Shown: in pieces, positions 16,468 to 28,782 of the stretch
Numbering within the stretch: the stretch's first letter is position 1
Layout: each line of letters begins with the position of its first letter
The notes under the pieces: generated by a model
The model's database searches: none
Seen by the model: the letters and a program-made list of their open reading frames with translations, nothing else
What the model was told of the DNA's origin: nothing
From: Kaistia granuli DSM 23481
Lineage (GTDB): Bacteria > Pseudomonadota > Alphaproteobacteria > Rhizobiales > Kaistiaceae
Direction of reading: 5' to 3'
NCBI RefSeq assembly: GCF_000380505.1
Contig: NZ_AQYH01000006.1
Span: 1-64,000 of the forward strand
Length of the DNA stretch: 64,000 nt
Made by a program: the position numbers and the translations under genes

Positions 16468-16491
16468 GTGTCGGCCCCCTGGGGCCGACAC
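16468..16491 (+). terminator. GC-rich hairpin after the acidic small gene
   Basis: Arms GTGTCGGCCCC (16468-16478) and GGGGCCGACAC (16481-16491) form an 11-bp perfect inverted repeat nine bases after the stop codon. No T tract follows. Confidence 0.6.
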
Positions 16492-16572
16492 CAGACTCGG
16501 CCGCCGCGGCCGCAGGGTTGGCGCCGTCGCGGCGATCGGCCATTGTCGCGGCGCCTTCGAAGGCCGAACCGC

Positions 16573-17145
16573 ATGAATTTCGAGTGCCTGCCACTCCCGC
16601 TTGCGACAGACCGTCTATCGCTTCGACCGTTCGTGGCGACGGATTTCACCGCCTATGCCGCCTACCACTCGCTTCCCGAGGTCTACCGCTATCTCTATGC
16701 CGCCCCGCCGGTCGGCGAGACCCTGCGGAAGCAGTTTGATGATGGGCTCTCCGCGCCGTTCAGCGCCGATGGCGATGCCTTCCGGCTGGCAGTCCTATCG
16801 ATCGACGACAATGCCGTGATCGGCGAGACGATTCTGAAGATGGCCAGCCGGGCGGCCCTGCAAGGTGAAGTGGGCTACATCTTCAATCCCGTCTTCGCCG
16901 GGAAGGGCTATGCCACCGAGGCCGTCGCTTCGACGATCGACTTCGGCTTCTCCCATTTTGGCTTCCACCGGATCTTCGCGCGGCTCGATGCGGCCAATCA
17001 GGGATCCATCGGCGTGGTCGAACGTCTCGGCCTGCGGCGCGAGGCGCATCTCGTGCAGAATGACCGTTTCAACGGCGCGTGGGGCGACGAATACATCTAT
17101 GCGGTGCTGGCCTCGGAGTGGCGCCGGAGATCCGCCTTCGCCTGA
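16573..17145 (+). CDS. GNAT-family N-acetyltransferase (RimJ/RimL type)
   Basis: This 190-residue acetyl-CoA transferase has the LATDRLSLRPFVATDF opening, an EVGYIFNPVFAGKGYATEAV block (the acetyl-CoA pyrophosphate loop) and FARLDAANQGSIGVVERLGLRREAH, the pattern of RimJ/RimL-like acetyltransferases that modify N termini or small molecules. The ATG at 16573 is at the normal distance from the first strand; the open frame upstream to 16468 overlaps the hairpin and is not coding-like. Substrate unknown. Confidence 0.88.
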   Translation: MNFECLPLPLATDRLSLRPFVATDFTAYAAYHSLPEVYRYLYAAPPVGETLRKQFDDGLSAPFSADGDAFRLAVLSIDDNAVIGETILKMASRAALQGEVGYIFNPVFAGKGYATEAVASTIDFGFSHFGFHRIFARLDAANQGSIGVVERLGLRREAHLVQNDRFNGAWGDEYIYAVLASEWRRRSAFA

Positions 17146-17292
17146 TGCGACCGGGCATCGGCACCCAGCGCCAATCGACGCAGCGCCACAGCTTCCAGTA
17201 TGTTTCAACATTTTCGTGTTGCAGCGCACTAAGCGCTTGATCTAGCTAGTTGTCGCGCCGGCTTCTGCCGGTTGCCGCGGGAGCGTGCGCAG

Positions 17293-19959
<2,667 letters not shown>

Positions 19960-20008
19960 GCCATTCCCCTCCCCCTGCCTTGTGCTCCCGCCTCGGCCTG
20001 CCGGGCCG

Positions 20009-20029
20009 TTAACCGACTTTCAAGGTTAA
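20009..20029. promoter_or_regulatory. Inverted TTAACC pair upstream of the cell wall hydrolase
   Basis: TTAACC (20009-20014) and GGTTAA (20024-20029) are separated by nine bases. Each resembles a CtrA half-site, but the spacing and orientation differ from the consensus, so the bound protein, if any, is unknown. Confidence 0.25.
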
Positions 20030-20105
20030 TGCCGCAGATTCAAGCCACGTGACCAGCAAACCACACTGGTCGGTGTTGTTCCGTGCGCGTGGAGTTGCGT
20101 CCCTC

Positions 20106-21443
20106 ATGGCTGGTCTCGAGCGGTCTCCGACGACGGCAATGACATCCCGCGCCCATCTCGGCCGCGACCCTCGCCTCGTTCTCCGCAAGCGCCGCGCCAA
20201 GCCCTCCTTCCATCGCATCGCGCTGCTTTCCGGCCTGATCGCCGGCGGCTTTCTCGCCCTCTCGTCGACGACGGTGGCGCTGCAGGATGTCGCCAGCACC
20301 CATGGCAAGGACATGCCGGTGCAGCAGCGCTGGCTGGCGCGGCTGGTGCCGACGCCGAAGGGCGAGGCCTATCTGCCGGCCTTCGTGTCGACGCCGCCGA
20401 CTACCCACGTCGCCGCCGAGGCGATCAGCGACGGCCTGATCATCGAGCCGGTACTCGACGTCATGAAGACCGGTCTCGTCTCGGCGCCCGAATTCATTCC
20501 GCCCAAGGTCAATCGCGGCGGCAAGCGCGACATCACGGTCGCGCTGCGCAAGCCCGAGCCGGTGCGCGCGGCCGCTCACTTCACCGCCGGCACCCTCAAA
20601 TCGGCCAAGCTTCAGGACGTCTTCTCCAGCGCCAACGCCGTGCCGAAGATGGCCTTCATGACGGCGCAGGACATCGCCAAGCCCGATGGCGCGCTGCGAT
20701 ACGCCTCGAAGGAGGCCGTATCCGCCGGCACCGGCTCCGGGGACGCCGTGGCAAAGCCGGTCGTGACGCTGGCCTCGATCGCGCCGATCCCCCGCCGCAA
20801 CGAACTCGCCCGCGCCGCCGGCAAGACCGGGGCGAAGAGCGCCAAGGGTTCGGACAATGTCGCCAGCGGCAGCGCCGTCGCCTCCGCCTATGCGCCGGCC
20901 GATATCGACAAGTCGATGAGCGCGCCGTTCCAGGCGCTGCTGGGCAAGCCGATGGGCGCGACGTCGATCGGCAAGGACGGCAAGCCCGACCATTGGTGGG
21001 TCATGAACAAGATCCCCAACAACGCCCGCTCCGCCACCGAGCAGAAATGCCTGGCGACCGCGATCTATTTCGAGGCGCGCGGCGAGCCGATGAAGGGCGA
21101 ACTGGCCGTCGCCCAGGTCGTCATCAACCGCCTGAAGAACCCCGCCTATCCGAACACCGTCTGCGGCGTCGTCTACCAGAACAAGAACATGCGCAACGCC
21201 TGCCAGTTCTCGTTCGCCTGCGACGGCATCCCCGACCGGATCACCGACATGGAGTCGTGGAAGCGGGCGCAGATGCTGGCGAAGCGCGTGCTCAACGAGG
21301 ACAATTGGTGGAACGCCGACGTCGGTTCGTCGACGCATTACCACGCAACCTATGTGAAGCCGCGCTGGGCCAGGACGATGAAGAAGATGCAGAAGCTCGG
21401 CCACCACGTCTTCTACAAGACCTATGGCGGCGGCTGGATCTGA
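20106..21443 (+). CDS. SleB/CwlJ-type cell wall hydrolase (Hydrolase_2)
   Basis: This is a membrane-anchored or exported peptidoglycan hydrolase. A basic N terminus precedes a hydrophobic segment (IALLSGLIAGGFLAL). A long Ala/Pro/Lys-rich linker of about 270 residues follows. The C-terminal 140 residues form the Hydrolase_2 domain: CLATAIYFEARGEP with the catalytic-type Glu, AVAQVVINRL, CGVVYQ, CQFSFACDG and a THYHATYV block. The start is uncertain; GTG at 20049, ATG at 20106 and ATG at 20139 share the frame. An inverted TTAACC/GGTTAA pair at 20009-20029 lies upstream. Confidence 0.85.
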   Translation: MAGLERSPTTAMTSRAHLGRDPRLVLRKRRAKPSFHRIALLSGLIAGGFLALSSTTVALQDVASTHGKDMPVQQRWLARLVPTPKGEAYLPAFVSTPPTTHVAAEAISDGLIIEPVLDVMKTGLVSAPEFIPPKVNRGGKRDITVALRKPEPVRAAAHFTAGTLKSAKLQDVFSSANAVPKMAFMTAQDIAKPDGALRYASKEAVSAGTGSGDAVAKPVVTLASIAPIPRRNELARAAGKTGAKSAKGSDNVASGSAVASAYAPADIDKSMSAPFQALLGKPMGATSIGKDGKPDHWWVMNKIPNNARSATEQKCLATAIYFEARGEPMKGELAVAQVVINRLKNPAYPNTVCGVVYQNKNMRNACQFSFACDGIPDRITDMESWKRAQMLAKRVLNEDNWWNADVGSSTHYHATYVKPRWARTMKKMQKLGHHVFYKTYGGGWI

Positions 21444-21465
21444 GGCGCGAGGCCTGATGCTGACG

Positions 21466-21492
21466 GAACCCGTCCGAGACAGGTCCGGGTTC
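21466..21492 (+). terminator. Possible terminator of the cell wall hydrolase gene
   Basis: Arms GAACCCG (21466-21472) and CGGGTTC (21486-21492) with a 13-base loop lie 23 bases after the stop codon and are followed by two T residues. Confidence 0.45.
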
Positions 21493-21537
21493 TTGGCGCG
21501 ACCCCGGATGGGTTCGTAGTCCCGGACATTCCGCCCC

Positions 21538-21678
21538 CCGTCATCCCGGCGAAGGCCGGGATCCATCGATCCGCAAGGCTGGGCTCTTGGGTCGAAGACG
21601 CCGATCCGCCACGTGCACCACTCAGCCACAGCTCCGCTGATGCCAAAAGGTGGATCCCGGCCTTCGCCGGGATGACGG
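21538..21678. repeat. Inverted-repeat intergenic element, 141 bp
   Basis: Perfect 28-base inverted arms (21538-21565 and 21651-21678), beginning CCGTCATCCCGGCG and containing GGGATCC, bound an 85-base centre. The gap 21444-21804 holds no gene: it contains this element and, to its right, a stretch of imperfect GTGACG-containing direct repeats (about 21700-21765). Elements with this arm sequence are widespread between genes in alphaproteobacteria. A degenerate relative occurs at 281-380. Confidence 0.8.
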
Positions 21679-21804
21679 CGAGCGCGAGGCAACGTCGCGT
21701 GGGTGACGTCACGCGTGCTCCGACGGAGAGCGTGGGTGACGAGAGCGTCGGTGACGGAGAGCGAGGGGCGACGGAAGCGTGGTGCATACAAGCCTCGAAG
21801 CCCC

Positions 21805-22794
21805 CTACCCGATCTCCACGACGATCCTTCCCCGGACCTTGCCGTCGACGATCTGGCGCGCCGCGTCGAGCACGTCGTCAAAGGCGATGCGCCGGGTCAT
21901 CGCCTCGAGCTTCACCCGGTCGAGGTCGCGGTCGAGCCGGTCCCATACGGCGACCCGGACGGGCTTCGGCACATAGACCGAATCGATGCCGTAAAGCGTC
22001 ACGCCGCGCAGGATGAACGGCGCCACCGTGGTCGGCAGCTCCAGGCCGCCGGCGAGGCCGCAGGCTGCCACCGCGCCATCATAGCGGATCATGGAGAGGA
22101 TATTGGCGAGCGTCTGGCCACCGACGACGTCGATCGCGCCGATCCAGCGCTCACGCGCCAGGGGCCTGCCCTCGCCTTCCAGTTCGGAGCGCGCGATCAC
22201 CTCCGCCGCCCCCAGCCCCTTCAGATAGGCTGCCTCCTCCGGTCGCCCCGTCGAGGCGACGACGTGGTAGCCAAGACCGGCAAGCAGCGCGACCGCGATC
22301 GAGCCGACGCCGCCGGCCGCCCCCGTGACGAGAATCGGCCCGCCGGCCGGGCCGATGCCATGCCGCTCCAGCGCCATCACCGCCATCATCGCCGTATAGC
22401 CGGCCGTGCCGATCGCCATGCCTTCGTCCGGCGAGAAGCCGGAGGGCAGGGAGATCAGCCAGTCGCTCTTCCAGCGGGCACGCTCGGCCCAGGCGCCCAG
22501 ATGCAGTTCGCCGACGCCCCAGCCATTCAGCAGCACCCGGTCGCCCGGCTTCAAGCCCGGCGCCAGCGACTGTTCGACGATGCCGACGCCGTCGACGCCC
22601 GGCACCATCGGAAACCGCCGCACCACCGGCGCCCGGCCGGTGATGGCGAGGCCATCCTTGTAGTTGACCGTCGAGCGCTCGATGCGAACGGTGACGTCGC
22701 CCTCCATCAGATCCGCGTCGGTCAGAGTCTCGAAGCCCACCGATTGCGCTCCGCTCGCGTCCTTGCGGATCAGGACGGCCTTGAAGCCGGGCAT
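21805..22794 (-). CDS. acuI: MDR-family acrylyl-CoA reductase-like oxidoreductase (AcuI/YhdH)
   Basis: This NADPH-dependent medium-chain reductase is zinc-free. It shows [22 protein letters not shown], the nucleotide-binding [21 protein letters not shown] and the STGRPEE segment that recognises NADPH phosphate. The LNGWGVGE block is typical of AcuI, which reduces toxic acryloyl-CoA to propionyl-CoA. It has 329 residues from the ATG at 22794, preceded by GAGGAG at seven bases; the ATG two codons earlier is too close to that site. No DMSP or 3-hydroxypropionate genes are nearby, so a general quinone- or enoyl-reductase role remains possible. Confidence 0.85.
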   Translation of the reverse strand: MPGFKAVLIRKDASGAQSVGFETLTDADLMEGDVTVRIERSTVNYKDGLAITGRAPVVRRFPMVPGVDGVGIVEQSLAPGLKPGDRVLLNGWGVGELHLGAWAERARWKSDWLISLPSGFSPDEGMAIGTAGYTAMMAVMALERHGIGPAGGPILVTGAAGGVGSIAVALLAGLGYHVVASTGRPEEAAYLKGLGAAEVIARSELEGEGRPLARERWIGAIDVVGGQTLANILSMIRYDGAVAACGLAGGLELPTTVAPFILRGVTLYGIDSVYVPKPVRVAVWDRLDRDLDRVKLEAMTRRIAFDDVLDAARQIVDGKVRGRIVVEIG

Positions 22795-23045
22795 GGTCAT
22801 TCTCCTCGCGGTTCGTTCGTCAAAGCAGTGCCGACCGGATCATAGGAAGTCGACGGCGGCTCGATAAGGCCGAACCGTCGATCGATAGCTGTGCCACGTT
22901 GCCGAAGGCTCCCGGACGGGCCGTTTCCGCCCCCCTTCCTCCGGTCACCGGGCCACGCTTCCTTGACCGGGCGGGCGCCGCGCGATTAGGGTGCGCCGCC
23001 TTCGCGTCGCATCACGCACGCGTCCGAATTTCTCAAGGTTTGCCG

Positions 23046-23954
23046 GTGTTCGACACGCTTCCTCCGCACATGCGCCCCGACCGGTCCTTCCAGGGCCTGA
23101 TCCTGACGCTGCAGCGCTTCTGGGCCGATTATGGCTGCGCGATCCTGCAGCCCTACGACATGGAAGTGGGCGCCGGTACCTCGCATCCCTCGACCATGCT
23201 GCGATCGCTCGGTCCGAAGCCGTGGAAGGCCGCCTATGTGCAGCCCTCGCGCCGGCCGAAGGACGGCCGCTATGGCGAGAACCCGAACCGGCTGCAGCAC
23301 TATTACCAGTTCCAGGTCATCCTGAAGCCGAACCCGCCCAACCTGCAGGAGCTCTATCTCGACTCGCTGCGCGCCATCGGCATCAACATGGCGCTGCATG
23401 ACGTGCGCTTCGTCGAGGACGACTGGGAGAACCCGACGCTCGGCGCCTGGGGCCTCGGCTGGGAATGCTGGTGCGACGGCATGGAAGTGTCGCAGTTCAC
23501 CTATTTCCAGCAGGTTGCCGGCATCGAGTGCAATCCGGTCTCGGGCGAACTCACCTACGGGCTCGAGCGCCTCGCCATGTATGTGCAGGGCGTCGAGAAC
23601 GTCTACGACCTGAACTTCAACGGCCGCGAGGGCGACGAGAAGGTCACCTATGGCGACGTCTTCAAGCAGGCCGAGCAGGAATATTCGAGGCACAATTTCG
23701 AGTATGCCGACACGGAGATCCTGTTCCGCCGCTTCGCGGATTGCGAACGGGAATGCCAGGCGCTGCTCGCCGCCGGCGGCATGGTGCTGCCGGCCTATGA
23801 CCAGTGCCTCAAGGCAGGCCACGCCTTCAACCTGCTCGATGCGCGCGGCGTGATCTCCGTCACCGAGCGCCAGAGCTACATCCTGCGCGTCCGCGAACTG
23901 GCCAAGGCCTGCGGCGCCGCCTGGCTCGAAACCCCGGCCGGGGGAAAAGAATAA
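23046..23954 (+). CDS. glyQ: Glycine--tRNA ligase, alpha subunit
   Basis: This is the catalytic subunit of the bacterial alpha2beta2 glycyl-tRNA synthetase, charging tRNA-Gly. It has [33 protein letters not shown] (motif 2 region) and a [19 protein letters not shown] block. I start at the GTG (23046), which follows AAGG by seven bases and gives [17 protein letters not shown]; the ATG at 23070 is the alternative. The stop abuts the glyS ATG directly, so the two subunits are translationally coupled. It closes the plus-strand side of the conserved ispB-trmN6-sppA-gly neighbourhood. Confidence 0.95.
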   Translation: MFDTLPPHMRPDRSFQGLILTLQRFWADYGCAILQPYDMEVGAGTSHPSTMLRSLGPKPWKAAYVQPSRRPKDGRYGENPNRLQHYYQFQVILKPNPPNLQELYLDSLRAIGINMALHDVRFVEDDWENPTLGAWGLGWECWCDGMEVSQFTYFQQVAGIECNPVSGELTYGLERLAMYVQGVENVYDLNFNGREGDEKVTYGDVFKQAEQEYSRHNFEYADTEILFRRFADCERECQALLAAGGMVLPAYDQCLKAGHAFNLLDARGVISVTERQSYILRVRELAKACGAAWLETPAGGKE

Positions 23955-26165
23955 ATGCCCGATCTTCTGCTTGAACTCTTCTCTGAGGAAATCCCCGCCC
24001 GCATGCAGCGCAAGGCGGCGGAGGATCTGAAGAAGCTCGTCACCGACGCGCTCGTCGAGGCCGGCCTGCATTACGAGGGCGCCAAGGCGTTCTCGACGCC
24101 GCGCCGCCTGGCGCTGACCGTCAACGGCATCCCGACCCATTCGGCCGCGACCCGCGAAGACCGCAAGGGCCCGAAGGTCGGAGCGCCCGACGCCGCCATC
24201 CAGGGATTCCTTCGCGGCGCTGGACTTACTTCGCTGGATCAGGCGCATGTCCATTCGGATCCGAAGAAGGGCGATTTCTACGTCGCCCATATCGAGAAGC
24301 CGGGCAGCGACACCAAGGACGTGATCGCGGCCGCAATCCCCGCCATCATCCGAGCCTTCCCCTGGCCGAAATCCATGCATTGGGGCTCGGGCAAGCTGCA
24401 ATGGGTGCGGCCGCTGCAGTCGATCGTCTGCACCTTCGGCCCGGAGACGGAAGAGCCGGAAGTCATCGATTTCGAGATCGACGGCATCCGTTCCGGCAAC
24501 GTCACCTATGGCCATCGCTTCATCGCGCCGAGCGCGATTTCCGTGAAGCGCTTCGACGACTATGTCGAGAAGCTCGACAATGCCTCCGTCGTGCTCGACG
24601 CCGACCGCCGCAAGGACATCATCCTGCATGACGCGCGCGACCGGGTGTTCGCGCTCGGGCTGGAGCTGGTCGAGGACGAGGGCCTGCTCGAGGAGGTCTC
24701 GGGCCTGGTCGAATGGCCGGTCGTGCTGGTCGGCACCTTCGAGGAAGATTTCCTGGCGATCCCGCCGGAAGTGATCCGCGCCACCATCCGCGCCAACCAG
24801 AAGTGCTTCGTCGTCCGCAGGCCGGGCACCACCGAGCTCGCCAACCGCTTCGTGCTCGTCTCGAACATCGAGGCGATCGACGGCGGCGAGGCGATCACGG
24901 CCGGCAACAGCCGCGTCATCCGCGCCCGCCTGTCCGACGCCAAGTTCTTCTACGACACCGATCTGAAGACCCGTCTCGAGGACCGGCTGCCGAAGTTCGA
25001 GCAGATCGTCTTCCACGAGAAGCTCGGCACGCAGGCAGAACGCATTCTGCGCCTGCAGAAGCTCGCCGCGGCGATCGCGCCGCTGGTCGGCGCCGATGTC
25101 GACAAGGCGCGGCGTGCGGCGCTGCTCGCCAAGACCGACCTCGTCACCGAGGTCGTCGGCGAGTTTCCGGAAGTCCAGGGCCTGATGGGCAAGTACTACG
25201 CCATAGCCCAGGGCGAGGACGGCTCGGTCGCTACCGCGATCGAGGATCACTACAAGCCGCAGGGCCCGGGCGACCGCGTGCCGACCGATCCCGTCGCGAT
25301 CGCCGTGGCGCTCGCCGACAAGCTCGACACGCTGACCGGCTTCTGGGCGATCGACGAGAAGCCGACCGGCAGCAAGGACCCCTATGCGCTGCGGCGCGCA
25401 GCACTCGGCATCATCCGCATCGCGCTCTCGATCGATGCCAAGCTGTCGCTGAACGCGGCCATCGCCAAGGCGATCGCCGGCTACAACGACCAGACCGAAG
25501 CCGAAGCGCTCACCGCCTACGAGACGGAGCAGAGCACCGTCTCGACCGAGGACGTCGACGGCGAGCAGGATCTCGACAACGCGCTGGAGAGCTTCGGCCG
25601 CCGGCTGCGCCGCGATCTCGACGCCAAGACGCCGGCGATCACTGCCGACCTGATCGCCTTCTTCGCCGACCGGCTGAAGGTGCAGTTGCGCGACCAGGGC
25701 GCCCGGCACGACCTCGTCGACGCCGTGTTCGCGCTCGGCAACCAGGACGACCTGCTGCTGATCGCCCGTCGCGTCGAGGCGCTCGGTCAGTTCCTCGATA
25801 CCGAGGACGGCAAGAACCTGCTCGCCGGCTATCGCCGCGCCGCCAACATCCTCAAGGCCGAGGAAAAGAAGGGCGACAGCTTCGATGGCGCGGTGGATGC
25901 CTCGCATCTGCTGGTTTCGGAGGAGCGCACGCTGCATGTGGCCGTCGCCACGGCGCGCGCCGAAGCCGAGGCCGCCGTTGCGCGCGAGGACTATGAAGGC
26001 GCGATTTCGGCGCTGGCCCGCCTGCGCGCGCCGGTCGATGCGTTCTTCGACAAGGTGCTGGTCAATGCCGAGGAGCCGGAAGTCCGCGCCAACCGGCTCC
26101 GGATGCTGAACGCCATCCGCAGCGCGACGCTGGCGGTTGCGGATTTCTCCAAGGTCAGCGGCTGA
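23955..26165 (+). CDS. glyS: Glycine--tRNA ligase, beta subunit
   Basis: The 736-residue beta subunit binds tRNA and is needed for aminoacylation with GlyQ. It opens with the classical [15 protein letters not shown]. The centre contains an HD-like domain region ([29 protein letters not shown], then [12 protein letters not shown]), and the C terminus carries the anticodon-binding DALR-type region ([29 protein letters not shown]). The ATG follows the glyQ stop with no gap. The length is within the family range; no frameshift is apparent. Confidence 0.96.
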   Translation: MPDLLLELFSEEIPARMQRKAAEDLKKLVTDALVEAGLHYEGAKAFSTPRRLALTVNGIPTHSAATREDRKGPKVGAPDAAIQGFLRGAGLTSLDQAHVHSDPKKGDFYVAHIEKPGSDTKDVIAAAIPAIIRAFPWPKSMHWGSGKLQWVRPLQSIVCTFGPETEEPEVIDFEIDGIRSGNVTYGHRFIAPSAISVKRFDDYVEKLDNASVVLDADRRKDIILHDARDRVFALGLELVEDEGLLEEVSGLVEWPVVLVGTFEEDFLAIPPEVIRATIRANQKCFVVRRPGTTELANRFVLVSNIEAIDGGEAITAGNSRVIRARLSDAKFFYDTDLKTRLEDRLPKFEQIVFHEKLGTQAERILRLQKLAAAIAPLVGADVDKARRAALLAKTDLVTEVVGEFPEVQGLMGKYYAIAQGEDGSVATAIEDHYKPQGPGDRVPTDPVAIAVALADKLDTLTGFWAIDEKPTGSKDPYALRRAALGIIRIALSIDAKLSLNAAIAKAIAGYNDQTEAEALTAYETEQSTVSTEDVDGEQDLDNALESFGRRLRRDLDAKTPAITADLIAFFADRLKVQLRDQGARHDLVDAVFALGNQDDLLLIARRVEALGQFLDTEDGKNLLAGYRRAANILKAEEKKGDSFDGAVDASHLLVSEERTLHVAVATARAEAEAAVAREDYEGAISALARLRAPVDAFFDKVLVNAEEPEVRANRLRMLNAIRSATLAVADFSKVSG

Positions 26166-26181
26166 TCGCGCCAGTGCACGC

Positions 26182-26199
26182 GGTCACAGGCCTGTGACC
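26182..26199. promoter_or_regulatory. Perfect 18-bp palindrome after glyS
   Basis: GGTCACAGG followed by CCTGTGACC starts 17 bases after the glyS stop. The absence of a loop argues against an efficient terminator hairpin and makes it look more like a dimeric protein site. Its role is unknown. Confidence 0.4.
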
Positions 26200-26362
26200 C
26201 GCTTCATACGATCGGACGACGGCGTGGGACATGGTGCCCATGCCGTCGACCGGGACTAGGCCCGGAGCGAATTCCGAACACCGGATCGCCTGAGGCGCGC
26301 GGACGACATGACGTCGCTCCGGGATCGCGTCGCCATCGATGGCAAGCTCGGAGGAGCCCATC

Positions 26363-26752
26363 ATGACGACCCAGACCTCTCGTGCCGCAAAGTCGAAACG
26401 CATTTCCTTCACCCTGGCGGCCTTCGCCGTCGCGTCCCTGTTCATCGCCGACATCGCTCCGGCAGTCGCCCAGCAGGCAGCGCCGTCGCGCACGCCCTCG
26501 TCGACGGTTCCCGGCGGGCCGGATGGCGGCAATGGGGGTGGTGGCGGCATGCGGTCGATCGCCTGCGGCGAATATGGCTATGCCAACATGCCGTCCGGCT
26601 GCCTGACCCAGGCGATGTCCTGCATCTGCCCGAACGACAGCGACCCGAACTATCGGGCGCCATCCAGCTGCGAGGGAATTCAGCGCAATGTCCGGCGCGC
26701 CGCCGAGCGGCAATGCGCCATCCACACCGGCGCGATGCGCCGCGTGTTGTAG
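26363..26752 (+). CDS. Exported hypothetical protein with four to five Cys
   Basis: The 129-residue product has a signal peptide (FTLAAFAVASLFIADIAPAVAQ), then a Gly-rich flexible segment (PGGPDGGNGGGGG) and a small Cys-containing domain: SIACGEYG, SGCLTQ, MSCICPND, SSCEGI and RQCAIH. Such spacing suggests disulfide bonds in the periplasm. I do not recognise the family. The ATG at 26363 follows GGAGGAGCCCATC. No operon partner is evident. Confidence 0.72.
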   Translation: MTTQTSRAAKSKRISFTLAAFAVASLFIADIAPAVAQQAAPSRTPSSTVPGGPDGGNGGGGGMRSIACGEYGYANMPSGCLTQAMSCICPNDSDPNYRAPSSCEGIQRNVRRAAERQCAIHTGAMRRVL

Positions 26753-26799
26753 CCGGGACGCGGAGCACGCGTCCCCTCTTCCGGTAGTGAAAGCGGCCG

Positions 26800-26988
26800 T
26801 CAGCGGTCGCTGGGGCGATAGATGCCTGTCACGGGATCCTGAACGAGCGTCGCCATCGGCCGGTTCGCCATGGCACGCTCGGCCTCCCGCAGCCGAACCG
26901 CGACGCGCTCGCGCGTCTTGATCAGGGTCCGGGCGGCGACAACACCCAGCGTACCCAGCAGCGCCAGCATCAGAACCTGAGGCATCAT
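26800..26988 (-). CDS. Small single-span membrane protein
   Basis: The product is 62 residues from an ATG preceded by AAGGATGAA. An N-terminal hydrophobic helix (VLMLALLGTLGVVAA) is followed by a basic, charged helix (IKTRERVAVRLREAERAMA) and a short tail VQDPVTGIYRPSDR. It resembles the short membrane proteins often found between sppA and glyQ in Hyphomicrobiales. It is transcribed in the same direction as sppA, 73 bases downstream, and may be in its operon. Function unknown. Confidence 0.68.
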   Translation of the reverse strand: MMPQVLMLALLGTLGVVAARTLIKTRERVAVRLREAERAMANRPMATLVQDPVTGIYRPSDR

Positions 26989-27061
26989 TTCATCCTTCCC
27001 TGTCGAGCCGGCGGCTCGTCCGATCCAATTGCCTGAACACCGACGACGGATCGGCCCGCGA

Positions 27062-27934
27062 CTAGAGCCCGTACCGAGCCCAATGCGCGCGTTCTTCCAG
27101 CGTGGAGACCGCACCTTCCACCATATTGGCCGCAATCGCGGCGGAGGCAAGGCCACCGGGGCCGCCACCGCCGAACCGCGCCAACACGCCGCGCTTCGGC
27201 GCGATCAGCGCCATCCGCATCTTGTCGCCGAAACGGCCGCGCAAATAGGAGCGCAGATCGCCGATCCGGTCGACCAGGCCGAGCTCCAGCCCCCGCGTCC
27301 CCGACCAGAAGGCACCGGAGAACAGCGTCGGATCATCCGCCAGCCGCTCGCCGCGCCGCGACCGCACCAGGTCGATGAACATGTCGTGCACATCGCGCTG
27401 CAGCGACTTCAAGTGCTGGATGTCGCTTTCCTTCTCCGGCTTGAAGGGATCGAGCATCGCCTTGCTCTCGCCAGCGGTATAGACGCGGCGCTCGACGCCG
27501 ATCTTCTCGATCAGCTTCTCGAAGCCAAAGCCGGCCGAAACGACGCCGATCGAGCCGACGACCGAGCTCTGGTCGGCGATGATGACGTCGCCAGCCAGCG
27601 CGATCATGTAGCCGCCGGAAGCCGCGACATCCTCGACCCCGATGATCACTTCCTTCTTGTTCTCTTCGGCGAGCGCGCGGATACGCTTGAAGATCTGATG
27701 CGACTGGACCGGCGAGCCGCCGGGCGAGTTGATCAGGATGGCCACCACCGGCGCCTGCTTGTTGGCGAAGGCGCGGTTCAGCTGCGCGGCGACACCGGCA
27801 AGTGTCATGCCGGTTCGAAGAGGCGACACCGCGCCGATCACGCCGGACAGGCGCACGACGGGAATGACGATCTCCCCCTTGCGGAAACGCGCCGGAAGCA
27901 GCTTGAGGAAGGATTGCTTGAGGTCCTGGATCAC
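27062..27934 (-). CDS. sppA: S49-family serine peptidase (SppA-like)
   Basis: This short single-domain SppA-type peptidase of 290 residues degrades signal peptides or other membrane-associated peptides. It shows PVVRLSGVIG, LINSPGGSPVQSHQIF, EDVAASGGYMIALAGD with the nucleophile at Ser106, SSVVGSIGVV, and TAGESKAMLDPF with the likely general base Lys158, matching the Ser-Lys dyad of Bacillus SppA. I start at GTG 27934; the TTG at 27979 would overlap trmN6 further. The N terminus lacks a clear transmembrane helix. It follows trmN6 in a minus-strand operon. Confidence 0.88.
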   Translation of the reverse strand: MIQDLKQSFLKLLPARFRKGEIVIPVVRLSGVIGAVSPLRTGMTLAGVAAQLNRAFANKQAPVVAILINSPGGSPVQSHQIFKRIRALAEENKKEVIIGVEDVAASGGYMIALAGDVIIADQSSVVGSIGVVSAGFGFEKLIEKIGVERRVYTAGESKAMLDPFKPEKESDIQHLKSLQRDVHDMFIDLVRSRRGERLADDPTLFSGAFWSGTRGLELGLVDRIGDLRSYLRGRFGDKMRMALIAPKRGVLARFGGGGPGGLASAAIAANMVEGAVSTLEERAHWARYGL

Positions 27935-27939
27935 GGTGA

Positions 27940-28779
27940 TCAAACCTTCATGAGGGGATCGGCAGTGGTCTCGCCCCAACCGGGGTCGGACCAGACGGGA
28001 TGGATGTCGGCGAGCGAGGCGCCGTCGCGCAGGATGGCCGCGACGCCGGGAAGGAACGGGGAGCCGGAACCGCCATGCAGGACCAGGCCCGGCAACAGGC
28101 GCATCGCTCCCCGGCTCGCCTTGACGCCGCGCACCAGCACGCGGGTCGCCGGCTCGGCGGAACGGGGATGCAGCGGCAGGACGGCGAGCGCGCCGAAGCG
28201 GCCGTCACAGGCGGCGAGAATGGCCGGCAGTCGATCGGCAGGCAGGATCGCTGCCAGCGTGCCCTGCGAACGGACGAGCGCGGCGGCGGCGCGAAACCAG
28301 TCGTCCAGCCCGCCATCGGCGAGCACATGGGCGCGAGCGCGAAAATCGTCCGGCGAGGCGCGGACGCGGCCGCGGTCGTGAAAGGGCGGGTTCATCAGCG
28401 CGTGATCGAAGCTTTCGGGTATCAGGCCGGCCGCCTTGCGGGTTTCGCCGGCGAGCAGATCCGCGACGACGACATCGACCCTCGCCGCGAAGGCGGCATT
28501 GGCCGGCCGCTCCAGCGCCGAGCGCGCGCAAGCGGCGAGATCGGCCTCGCGCTCGACCAGCACGATATGCGCCCGAGCTGCGCGCGCCGCCAGGGCAAGC
28601 CCGGCGACACCGGCCCCGGCGCCGAGATCGACGACGCGGCCCCGGACGCTAGGACCAAGGGACGCGGCCAGGATGACGGCGTCGAGGCCCGAACGATGAT
28701 GCCCGCGCGCCGGCTGGACCGCTTCCACCCGGCCGCCGAGGAACGCATCGATCGTCGTCTCGAGGCCTGTGTCGAGCAT
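27940..28779 (-). CDS. trmN6: tRNA1(Val) (adenine37-N6)-methyltransferase-like protein
   Basis: This class I SAM-dependent methyltransferase (279 residues) has motif I VVDLGAGAGVAGLALA, motif II IVLVERE, and the catalytic NPPF in ALMNPPFHDRG, typical of N6-adenine methylases of the YfiC/TrmN6 group. QPARGHHRSGLDAVILAA near the N terminus matches the family. It lies four bases after the DUF2007 gene and six bases before sppA, so the three are probably cotranscribed. Whether tRNA-Val A37 is the true target is inferred from the family. Confidence 0.87.
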   Translation of the reverse strand: MLDTGLETTIDAFLGGRVEAVQPARGHHRSGLDAVILAASLGPSVRGRVVDLGAGAGVAGLALAARAARAHIVLVEREADLAACARSALERPANAAFAARVDVVVADLLAGETRKAAGLIPESFDHALMNPPFHDRGRVRASPDDFRARAHVLADGGLDDWFRAAAALVRSQGTLAAILPADRLPAILAACDGRFGALAVLPLHPRSAEPATRVLVRGVKASRGAMRLLPGLVLHGGSGSPFLPGVAAILRDGASLADIHPVWSDPGWGETTADPLMKV

Positions 28780-28782
28780 CGC

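Noticed and set aside
22795-23045. A possible riboswitch or T-box before glyQ
   Set aside because: No glycine aptamer or T-box motif is visible in the 250-base gap, and T-boxes are not expected in this group.
22986-25937. A 983-codon open frame on the minus strand
   Set aside because: It mirrors glyQ and glyS, both intact with conserved motifs. Composition is skewed and no family is recognisable.
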